Assembly (NCBI GenBank): GCA_021325095.1
Contig: JAJPHV010000079.1
Coordinates: 1-64,000, forward strand
Length of the DNA: 64,000 bases
Origin: Chloroflexota bacterium
Lineage (GTDB): Bacteria > Chloroflexota > Anaerolineae > Aggregatilineales > UBA2796
Reading direction: 5' to 3'
Part shown: one piece after another, positions 58,501 to 64,000 of the stretch
Layout of the letters: every line of letters begins with the position of its first letter
Numbering within the stretch: position 1 is the first letter of the stretch
Position numbers and translations under genes: made by a program
Notes under the pieces: generated by a model
What the model saw: only the letters and a program-made list of their open reading frames with translations
Told to the model about the DNA's origin: nothing
Database searches by the model: none

Positions 58501-59229
58501 AGGGGCGGCCAGCCGGTAGGTGTTATCCGCAATCAGCACCGTGCCCGGCTCCGCCGCCGACTGCATTCGGGCCGCCAGGTTGACGGCATCGCCCATCGCC
58601 GTGTATTCATACTTGAGGTCGCTGCCCACCGCCCCGACGACGACCATGCCCGTGTTCATGCCCACCCGCACCGCAAATTCGATGCCATAGGTGCGCCGCA
58701 CTTCCTCCGCATACGCGCGGGCTGCCGCCAGCAGATCAAGCGCGGCCCGGATGGCGCGTACCGGATCGTCTTCGTGGGCAACAGGCGCACCAAAGAAGGC
58801 CAGCAGCGCGTCGCCCATCAACCGGGCAATTGTGCCCTCGTAACGGTGAATGGCCGGTGACAGGCGCTCGAAGGCCCGGTTCATGATGGCCGTCCATTCT
58901 TCCGGGTCCATCTGCTCGGCCAGCGCAGTTGAGCCAACCACGTCGGCGAAAAGGGTCGTGACCAGTTTGCGCTCGCCTTCGACGTGCGCCGCACGCATTT
59001 TGTCGGCGAGTGGTGCAGGGGTGGTTGCTGCCAGCTTCGCCTGCCGATCCTCATCGATGGGTGTGCTGGTCGCTACCGGCTGGCCGCAGTTCATACAGAA
59101 CCGCGCGGCGGGCGGGAGCGCCGTCCCGCAGTTCGTACAGGCGCGAGCCAGCTTCGTACCGCAGTTCATGCAGAAGACGGCTTCGGCAGGATTCTGGTGC
59201 TGGCAGTTGGGGCAGCGCTGTTGGGACAT
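55594..59229 (-). CDS. Class III adenylate cyclase with AAA ATPase and TPR domains
   Basis: The 1211-residue protein starts with two zinc ribbons (CPNCQ...CMNCG and CTNCG...CMNCG, residues 6-48), then a class III cyclase domain (about 85-260) with metal Asps D96 in FADVVGST and D140 in MGDALLAFFG. Next is an AAA/STAND-type ATPase (Walker A GEAGLGKSRL near 320; PTVLVFEDLHWAD Walker B), and then a long TPR region (about 700-1150). Proteins of this plan are frequent in Chloroflexota and make cAMP. It ends next to a cNMP-binding kinase on the opposite strand. The start has GGAAAG upstream. Confidence 0.92.
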   Translation of the reverse strand: MSQQRCPNCQHQNPAEAVFCMNCGTKLARACTNCGTALPPAARFCMNCGQPVATSTPIDEDRQAKLAATTPAPLADKMRAAHVEGERKLVTTLFADVVGSTALAEQMDPEEWTAIMNRAFERLSPAIHRYEGTIARLMGDALLAFFGAPVAHEDDPVRAIRAALDLLAAARAYAEEVRRTYGIEFAVRVGMNTGMVVVGAVGSDLKYEYTAMGDAVNLAARMQSAAEPGTVLIADNTYRLAAPFFECEDRGQITVKGKSEPVQVYRVISERTGAIQARGIEGLSSPLVGREQEKQTLMAALAEVSQGRGQMVSVMGEAGLGKSRLVAEVRKTSLDGINSHPPIRWLEGRSLSYETATPYAPFVDMLSAFFGLRVLNDNTEKYDRLKTAISEVMGERVSEAAPFIATLLGVEPIGDDSQRVRYLEPPQLRGKIFQAVGEWIRLLAAQQPTVLVFEDLHWADPTSLDLIEALMPLTEQSALLILMLFRPRRNEPSWRIHETASRDFAHRYTPVALQPLGEAQSRELVANLLEIEDLPESVRALILTKAEGNPFFVEEVIRSLLDAGLVVREDGHWRATREIAHLAVPDNLAAVITARLDRLDEDVKRTAQTASVIGREFDYTVLADISEASQTLDNALGTLQHRELVREKSRMPSRAYAFKHVLVQETAYSSLLLSRRRELHRRVAECLERMDSERAGEIAWHYLEAHEPVRSLPHLLEAANRAARAFSVKEALGYYTQALDILQTTDDARLRQQVYEGLAQTRLFSGDIPAAIETYQTMLQYGEAHADIPIQVSALNKLARLQMFQGRLDQMEAPLLRAEQLARQYQDKAGLAEMFTIRCAVYNFVGDFDTGFQYMDEAAQVGKELNIQAQIVFGLTHTALMLTGMTRFDEAESVAEEAARAIEATGHLGHKAELLTFVRVVNHMRSGDLAAARRAVQEGQAIAQKIGQLYVESSAALMLGIIARWQGEYEQAIHHLERAQQLGHIVGLPFLEIYALGALGAVYRDISPMFTERADQYHTQALAMMEGPMGYVAGGLTWADIGYCRLANGNVSAAYDLFQRGIARTTPQGLLNRPKFLIGLAYVALAQNDLDVAAQHVDDARQYAAQRSMKHFYPEIDLVEGRVYAARGQSERALELFAQAESGAAAMTLRPLVWQARAEAASVLSSLGRQAEAESQRRAAQAMLDEMAGTFTDETFRRQFLESASEKLGQG

Positions 59230-59288
59230 CTTTCCATCCTCAGTTTGAACGACATTGGATTACGCTAAAGTGACACAGGATAAATTGA

Positions 59289-59300
59289 CGGGTTAACCCG
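59289..59300. promoter_or_regulatory. Palindrome upstream of the adenylate cyclase
   Basis: CGGGTTAACCCG is a perfect 12-base palindrome 60 bases upstream of the cyclase start. It could be an operator. No matching copy was found elsewhere in the window. Confidence 0.3.
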
Positions 59301-59496
59301 GCTATACGAGTCCTACGAACTTCGCACGGGTAACGGTTTCATTGCCAGCGCATCTTCGCACGAGCGCGCAAACAGCCTATCCTGTTGTTCTGGCTGATGG
59401 TGCTAAGGTGCTATTCTGCATAGATCAGGCGCAATTGGCAAGCGGGGAGAAGGGAAGCCGCCAGGGGCCAGACCCGGGCGCTTCCCCCTGGTTGTG

Positions 59497-61017
59497 TTAG
59501 ACGAGGCCGGGAAAGAAGTCTGTCTTAATGTGATCGCGCCGGATGCGCAGGGCCAGCAAGGTCTGCTCAAAGGCCGTCACCATTGCGTTGGGGCCGGACA
59601 GGTAATAGAGGCAATCACGATAGTACGGAACCTGAGACATGATGAATGGCCCGGTGACGCGGCCGATGACGCCCTGCCAGCCAGATGGGACTCGTTCCAC
59701 ATCGGTCAGCGTGTAAATGGTCTTGATGCCCAATTCGCGCCGTGCCCTTTCGAAGACATCCCGGTAGACGATTTCGCTGACTGTTCGGTTCGCATAGATG
59801 AGTGTGATCGGCCTCTTTTGTCGCGTATCCAGCAGATACTGGATCATGCTGCGGAAGGGCGTAATGCCGATGCCGCCCGCAATAAACACAAGGCGCTGCC
59901 GGGGGTCTTCGGGCAAGGTGAAATCTCCGGCCAGTTGCGCAGCCACAATTTCACTGTCCTCGTCCATCGCCAGCATCGAACGCTTGTAGGAACTCGAATG
60001 CGGATAGAACTTTACCCCGATCCGCAACTCTGGCTCGGTAGGTGACGAGGCCAGCGTGAAGTAGCGGCGGTTGCCTCTGCTGTCTGGCTGATCGTGGCCT
60101 AACGTCCATTCCATGTATTGGCCGGGCGCAAAGGACAATTTCCGGTTCGGCGTAAAGATGAAGTCGTAAATGTCTGGCGCGAGCTGAATCTTCTCCTTGA
60201 GCCGAAGAACGAGCTTTGTCTTCGGGCTGACCAGATAGGAAAACACATTGCCGACCAGGATCGATAGCTCCGGCGTGGCGTAGAACGGCCCGAGGTGAAC
60301 CTGCGGAGAAAACAGCAAGCCGACGATGGCGCCGTAGATAATTTGCAGATTTCGGGTCGGCGGCGTCGTCAGCGGCTCAGTCAGGATCACGGCGGCGAAA
60401 AACAGCCAGGGCGACAGGAGGACGATCTGCTGCAAGACGCCGAGGACATTGCCCCCATTCACGAGCGAGAGGAGCAGGCTCGCCAGCAGAGACACGGTCA
60501 GGAAACTGATCACCATCGAGAACCGCCGCGTCTTTCGCACGATGAGCACCGCGCCAACTGCCACGAAGGGCAGCATCGGCGCGCTGCCCACCCACCAACT
60601 GGCCGTCTGGTTGATGGTCAGCGCCGTGAGCGCAACAGCAAAGGCCACCGGGTTAAAGAGGTGCTTTCCCCGGATGGCAACGATGTACTTAGAAGCCATC
60701 GACCAGACGGCGGCCCACGTCAAGAACCATAGATCGTGCGTGGAACGGGCCGGGTCGATGATCAGAGCCAGAATGAGCGCTGAAATGTAGACCGATTCGA
60801 CGTTGGCAGGCACACGGAACGTTCTGGCAAAAATGCCGTTGGCGATCCAGCACACGGCCAGCAAAAACAGAGTCGATACCACCAGCGTAGCCGGGTCGAA
60901 GGCCAGGACGTGCCAAACGCTCAGGGCTGTCGCCACCCCCGCCAGAAAGATCAGGTAGTACAGCACCAGGCGGTACATCGTGATGGCATTGAGCCTGTTG
61001 TCGATCAACCGAAGCAT
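59497..61017 (-). CDS. RnfD/NqrB-like membrane domain fused to an FNR-type reductase
   Basis: The 506-residue protein has about eight membrane helices (1-270) similar to RnfD/NqrB, including NGIFARTFRVPANVESVYISALILALI, followed by a ferredoxin-NADP reductase-like module (about 275-505): FAPGQYMEWTL, the FAD motif RRYFTLASSP, the NAD loop FIAGGIGITPFRSMIQYL and a closing SGPNAMVTAFEQ. It could move electrons from NAD(P)H to a membrane flavin. The upstream neighbours are ApbE and an FMN-binding protein, so flavinylation of a partner is probable. No other Rnf or Nqr subunits are in the window. The ATG overlaps the apbE stop by 13 bases. Confidence 0.85.
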   Translation of the reverse strand: MLRLIDNRLNAITMYRLVLYYLIFLAGVATALSVWHVLAFDPATLVVSTLFLLAVCWIANGIFARTFRVPANVESVYISALILALIIDPARSTHDLWFLTWAAVWSMASKYIVAIRGKHLFNPVAFAVALTALTINQTASWWVGSAPMLPFVAVGAVLIVRKTRRFSMVISFLTVSLLASLLLSLVNGGNVLGVLQQIVLLSPWLFFAAVILTEPLTTPPTRNLQIIYGAIVGLLFSPQVHLGPFYATPELSILVGNVFSYLVSPKTKLVLRLKEKIQLAPDIYDFIFTPNRKLSFAPGQYMEWTLGHDQPDSRGNRRYFTLASSPTEPELRIGVKFYPHSSSYKRSMLAMDEDSEIVAAQLAGDFTLPEDPRQRLVFIAGGIGITPFRSMIQYLLDTRQKRPITLIYANRTVSEIVYRDVFERARRELGIKTIYTLTDVERVPSGWQGVIGRVTGPFIMSQVPYYRDCLYYLSGPNAMVTAFEQTLLALRIRRDHIKTDFFPGLV

Positions 61018-61757
61018 AGAGTGGTAAACCTCTCAAAGCCGCTGGTCAAGGTGGCCTCGCCAGTATTGTCGATCAGGTACCCTTCAAAGCCGTCTAACTG
61101 TTCGATGAAATGGATGCCGGTTCTGCCCATCGCAAAGGCAGCGGTGGCAAAGCGATCTGCTTCGTAGATATTTGGGCCGATCACCGTCAGGCTGACCACA
61201 TCCGTCACCAGCTGGGCGCGGCGTCTGGGGTCGTAGATGTGTTGCCCCCGGATGTACGTTCCCGAAGTGGCAACGCCCAGATCGGAAATGGACAGCACCT
61301 TTACAATTTGCTCGAATACGAACGGGTTACGGATGCCAATGCGCCAGGGCTGGCCGTGCGCGTTGTGCCCGTCGGCCTGAATGTCACCCCCCGCTTCTAC
61401 ATAGAAATTCCGGAAGCCTTTGTCACGCAGGAGCGCCGCCGCATTATGGATCGCCCAGCCTTTCACAATCCCGGAGGGGTCATACTTGCCGTCGTAGGCA
61501 ATGTCAAAGTAGCCATCCGTCTCCTGTCTGGTTTGCTCCGCCAGCGCAAAGATCAACTGCATGTCCGGGCTGGCTTGTTCCAATGCCAGCCGCCGCTGGT
61601 TGATCAGGCTGATTTCGCTGGTGTCTTTGTAGGTGCTGAACTTTTCGTCAACGTAGGCGAAATAAGCAAAGACTTCGTCGATGTCCGTGTCCACCGCCAC
61701 AGCGTCAACCACTTCAACGGTGATGGGCATTCCCATCAGAAGCCGGGTCTGTTTCAC
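61005..61757 (-). CDS. apbE: FAD:protein FMN transferase (ApbE)
   Basis: The 250-residue protein has the ApbE pattern: MGMPITVEV, YDPSGIVKGWAIHNAAALL, NFYVEAGGDIQADG, LGVATSGTYIRG, HIYDPR and the metal/FAD-binding SLTVIGPNIYEADRFATAAFAMG near the end. It links FMN to Thr residues of partner proteins and acts outside or at the membrane; no signal peptide is seen. The start is GTG with GAGG 5 bases upstream. It sits between the FMN-binding protein and the RnfD-FNR gene, so it probably serves both. Confidence 0.92.
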   Translation of the reverse strand: MKQTRLLMGMPITVEVVDAVAVDTDIDEVFAYFAYVDEKFSTYKDTSEISLINQRRLALEQASPDMQLIFALAEQTRQETDGYFDIAYDGKYDPSGIVKGWAIHNAAALLRDKGFRNFYVEAGGDIQADGHNAHGQPWRIGIRNPFVFEQIVKVLSISDLGVATSGTYIRGQHIYDPRRRAQLVTDVVSLTVIGPNIYEADRFATAAFAMGRTGIHFIEQLDGFEGYLIDNTGEATLTSGFERFTTLCFG

Positions 61758-61769
61758 GGCAGCCTCGCA

Positions 61770-62363
61770 TCAGAATTTGGCCTGGTCCAGGGCCGATTGC
61801 AGCGACTGGATGAACGCCTCGCTCGTCAGCGTGGCTCCCGAAATGATGTCTACCTGTGCATTCTGGGCCTGGATGGCTTCTCTGCGGAGCGCTGGCACAG
61901 CCCTTGAGTTGATACGTGCCGAGGTACGTCTATCCTGCGGATACTCCAGGAACTGCACGTCCATAATTCTGCCGTCCTGGATGATGGCCCTCACCTGGAC
62001 GCCGCCGTAGAACGCATCGGCCAGCACGCCGGTGTACTGCCCATCCTGATAGCCGCTTTGGGGCATCGTGGGCGATGGCACAACGGTGGGCAACGCCGGA
62101 ATGCTGGTCGGCGGTGTGGTCGCGGTTGCCACTGACTGTAGGGCGGGAGATGGCGCAATCGCAGTCGGGGAGGCCAAAGATTGGGTACTGATCTCGTCCC
62201 GTTCGGAAGAAAGCGTAGGGACAGCAGCGACTGGCCCATCGTTTTCGCTCGTCCGGTCATGAATGGAATAAGCGGCAAAAGTCAGGATGACAAAGGCCGA
62301 CACCGCAAACTGCTTCACAAGCTGGACAAAGTTGGCTCTCCGGCTGCGTTGTTCTCTGGACAT
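61770..62363 (-). CDS. Membrane-anchored FMN-binding protein
   Basis: The 197-residue protein has one N-terminal membrane helix (about 18-36), a Ser/Thr/Pro-rich linker and a C-terminal FMN-binding domain (about 105-197) with YQDGQYTGVLADAFYGGVQV and the flavinylation motif DIISGATLTSEAF, in which a Thr would carry FMN. This is the plan of extracytoplasmic flavin electron carriers. The ATG at 62363 has AGGAAA 6 bases upstream; a TTG at 62390 is less likely. It is the first gene of the flavin operon, 12 bases before apbE, and operator array B lies about 63 bases upstream. Confidence 0.88.
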   Translation of the reverse strand: MSREQRSRRANFVQLVKQFAVSAFVILTFAAYSIHDRTSENDGPVAAVPTLSSERDEISTQSLASPTAIAPSPALQSVATATTPPTSIPALPTVVPSPTMPQSGYQDGQYTGVLADAFYGGVQVRAIIQDGRIMDVQFLEYPQDRRTSARINSRAVPALRREAIQAQNAQVDIISGATLTSEAFIQSLQSALDQAKF

Positions 62364-62425
62364 AAGCGGTTTCCTGTTCCAATTCGACAACGCTCCGAAT
62401 TGTAATGGAAAGCAGGTAGGGGTGA

Positions 62426-62465
62426 GTTAAATCGGCGTCAATTCAGCTTAAATTCATCTTAAATC
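62426..62465. promoter_or_regulatory. Four-repeat TTAA operator array (site B)
   Basis: Cores start at 62427 (TTAA), 62438 (TCAA), 62448 (TTAA) and 62459 (TTAA), spaced 11, 10 and 11 bases, the same as at 26009-26044. The last two units (TTAAATTCATCTTAAATCC) differ from those of site A by one base. The array is 63 bases upstream of the FMN-binding gene and overlaps the end of a truncated SIS gene. Confidence 0.65.
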
Positions 62466-62748
62466 CTTGAGAAGAACATTCCACAGCCGTGCTGCCCATC
62501 GCGCTCACATGCAGCATCAGCGATGGATCGAGGATGGCGTTGACCGGGGCCAGGCTTCCTGCCCGGTAAAAGAGTTCCTCTGCCAGCAAGTGCCCGTGCC
62601 CCGTCCCAAACGGGTGGAGGAGGCCGCCGCGCCAACGCCTCTGCAATCAGATCGGCGGCTTGTTTCATTGCTTCTGTGTTATGGCGCTCCGCTTCTGTCA
62701 GCAGCGCACGAACCCTGTCAAAACGAACCCTGCAAAATAAGCCATCAT
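62443..62748 (-). pseudogene. Broken SIS-domain sugar isomerase-like gene
   Basis: The remnant reads in three frames: ATG ATG GCT TAT TTT, then RVRALLTEAERHNTEAMKQ AADLIAEALA, then GLLHPFGTGHGHLLAEELFY and DPSLMLHVSAMGSTA. This is the start of a SIS-domain protein of the UPF0309 type (normally about 240 residues). Two lesions are visible: a 14-base tandem-like duplication of CAGGGTTCGTTTTG near the start, and a 1-base shift after EALA. It then stops early at 62443, in operator array B. The start overlaps the kinase stop by one base, so it was once co-translated with the sugar kinase. Confidence 0.78.
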
Positions 62749-63767
62749 CAACTTTCCGCGTTTCCTTCCGCCTCTTTGGAAAATGCCAGCTTCGGCATCG
62801 TTGTTTCAATCCGCTTCACAAGGTCATCGTCGAGCGATATACCAGCCGCACGCAGTGCCAGGAACAGCGCACCGACAGCCGAACTGTACCTGGCTTTTTG
62901 CACGCGGCTGGCAGGCGAACCTGCGTGGAGGGTTTCCTGTAACGGGCCGATCACCAGGTCGGCAGCCTGGAACACGCCGCCGCTCAGGTAAACGTTCATA
63001 CCGGTTTCTGTCTGTTCCAGCCGCCCGATGACGGCCAGGGCCATGAGAGCAAGTGCCTGTCCCGCCCCCGCCAGCAGGCCAATACAGACCGCATCGCCTT
63101 GCTTTGCCCCTTCAGTCACGATTCGTGCCAGCCCGGCAATGCGTGGGCGGCTCACCGCTGGCGTATAGATGGCATCTCGAACGTCTGCAAAAGTTGAGCG
63201 GTGAAAATAGTGCGGGATGGCCTGCACGAGCGTTGTTGCCTGGCCCCGCCCATCAACGGCGTGGCTGGCGGCTTGCAGTGCCCGACGCCCCAGGTCATAG
63301 GCGCTGCCTTCGTCGCCGATCAGGTATCCCCACCCCCCGGCGCGTGCCTCGCGCTCGTCGTCCAGCCGCCCGTAGGCCACCGACCCCGTACCGGCCACGA
63401 CCACCACGCCCGCTTTGGCGACGCTACCTCCGGCCAGCGCCGTCACCATGTCGTCAGAGGCCATGACCTGCGCCTTGGGGAGACTGTGCAAGACGATCTG
63501 CCGCGCAAACTCTGCCGCGCCCGTCATCCCCAGGCAGGCGTATCTGACCTGTGTCGCGTCGCAATCCGCATTGTGCAGCGCGAGCGTGATAGCCTGGTTC
63601 AGAGCGTTTTCCAGCCGCTGGCGGCCTCCTGGTTCGTGGATGTGATTCGCTGGCCCGGCCAGACCTGTTCCGAGGATTTCACCGTCCGGGGCGGCAATCA
63701 TTGCCAGGGTGCTCGACTGCCCGCCATCCACGCCGAGCACAACAAAAGTGCGATGCCGATTCCCCAA
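62748..63767 (-). CDS. BadF/BadG-type ATPase, probable N-acetylglucosamine kinase
   Basis: The 339-residue ASKHA-fold protein has the phosphate-1 motif LGVDGGQSSTLAMI, the phosphate-2 region VVAGTGSVAYG, GGWGYLIGDEGSAYDLGRRAL typical of NAGK-like kinases, and VYLSGGVFQAADLV near the end. Members phosphorylate GlcNAc or related sugars. The start is TTG at 63767. The gene is paired with a SIS isomerase remnant, a common partner in amino-sugar use, now broken. It is divergent from a ceramidase-like gene. Confidence 0.88.
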   Translation of the reverse strand: MGNRHRTFVVLGVDGGQSSTLAMIAAPDGEILGTGLAGPANHIHEPGGRQRLENALNQAITLALHNADCDATQVRYACLGMTGAAEFARQIVLHSLPKAQVMASDDMVTALAGGSVAKAGVVVVAGTGSVAYGRLDDEREARAGGWGYLIGDEGSAYDLGRRALQAASHAVDGRGQATTLVQAIPHYFHRSTFADVRDAIYTPAVSRPRIAGLARIVTEGAKQGDAVCIGLLAGAGQALALMALAVIGRLEQTETGMNVYLSGGVFQAADLVIGPLQETLHAGSPASRVQKARYSSAVGALFLALRAAGISLDDDLVKRIETTMPKLAFSKEAEGNAES

Positions 63768-63807
63768 TGTCTTTCCTTCCTGGTGCGCTTCCAGTATATT
63801 CTACGCG

Positions 63808-64000
63808 ATGGCAACGCCGCTGACGAGGCTGCGCGCCGCAGCCGCCCAGGTCGATATTACGCCCCCGCCTGGCCTCCCGATGGATGGGTACATCGCCCGC
63901 GTAGAGGTCAGTGTCGGCGTTCATGACCCGCTGTCAGGGCAAATCCTGGTACTGGAAGACGACCAGCGACGCATCGCCATCGTGACATTGGACGTGCTGG
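63808..64000 (+). CDS. Ceramidase-like hydrolase, N-terminal fragment
   Basis: The first 64 codons reach the window edge. They read VDITPPPGLPMDGYIAR and GVHDPLSGQILVLEDDQRR, ending IAIVTLDVL, which resembles the N-terminus of neutral/alkaline non-lysosomal ceramidase-like proteins common in Chloroflexota. The assignment uses only this fragment. It is divergent from the sugar kinase, 40 bases away. Confidence 0.7.
   Translation, partial: MATPLTRLRAAAAQVDITPPPGLPMDGYIARVEVSVGVHDPLSGQILVLEDDQRRIAIVTLDVL

Noticed and set aside
59497..62363. A complete Rnf or Nqr complex
   Set aside because: Only an RnfD-like domain, an FMN-binding protein and ApbE are present; RnfA, B, C and E-like genes are absent from the window.

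Overview
The window looks like a chromosomal segment of a member of the Chloroflexota, probably an Anaerolineae-like lineage. This rests on gene content and is not proven. The pointers are a moderately high GC composition, an alpha-aminoadipate lysine pathway with LysW-type carrier enzymes, Chloroflexota-style giant cyclase/AAA/TPR signalling proteins, a YfhO-like membrane glycosylation protein and a Lon/MoxR/DUF58/MutS2 housekeeping set. About 45 protein genes, one tRNA and several broken genes and insertion-sequence remnants are supported. No rRNA, CRISPR array, prophage or replication origin was seen.

Layout. 1-1.14 kb: an intact TnpB (IS200/IS605 type) with a 3' hairpin. 1.36-6.45 kb: a YfhO-Wzx fusion membrane protein with an upstream dolichyl-phosphate-mannose-synthase-like glycosyltransferase; the fusion gene carries several in-frame palindromic repeats, and another copy lies near 11.7 kb. 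6.8-9.6 kb: aconitase. 9.8-11.5 kb: a hypothetical gene broken in frame at a perfect hairpin. 11.7-14.3 kb: MFS transporter, a hairpin-rich possible small RNA, UspA and a BON protein. 14.5-17.0 kb: Lon, with a textbook terminator. 17.1-26.9 kb: a minus-strand block of a PLP enzyme, a GtrB-like glycosyltransferase, threonine synthase, carbamate kinase, an MFS transporter, HtrA and a glutamine cyclotransferase. 27.3-31.5 kb: a kinase / response regulator / REC-kinase cluster. 31.6-34.0 kb: a glycine-zipper stress protein and a secreted beta-propeller-like protein. 34.2-42.4 kb: a ten-gene minus-strand lysine cluster (lysZ, lysJ, GNAT, homocitrate synthase, a small ORF, homoaconitase large subunit, HicB-like, homoaconitase small subunit, homoisocitrate dehydrogenase, lysK), divergent from tRNA-Glu. 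42.6-43.6 kb: an IS graveyard. 43.7-48.5 kb: MutS2, MoxR and DUF58. 48.9-53.7 kb: nucleoside hydrolase, M20 peptidase, MobA, a PadR regulator and a ModA fusion. 53.7-59.2 kb: a cNMP-binding histidine kinase fused to a CoA-binding domain, convergent with a giant class III adenylate cyclase. 59.5-62.4 kb: an RnfD-FNR fusion, ApbE and an FMN-binding protein. 62.4-64 kb: a broken SIS-domain gene, a BadF-type sugar kinase and the start of a ceramidase-like gene.

How parts may work together. The lysine cluster encodes the 2-oxoglutarate-to-aminoadipate arm plus three of the carrier-bound steps; LysW, LysX and LysY are not in the window and must lie elsewhere if the pathway works. MobA, PadR and the ModA fusion suggest molybdenum handling. 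The kinase-CoA-binding fusion faces a cyclase across 17 bases, which suggests a local cAMP circuit. ApbE could flavinylate the adjacent FMN-binding protein for the RnfD-FNR protein. The strongest unexplained pattern is a pair of nearly identical four-repeat TTAA arrays with 11-10-11 base spacing, one upstream of htrA and one upstream of the flavin operon. They look like binding sites for one PhoB/OmpR-type regulator.
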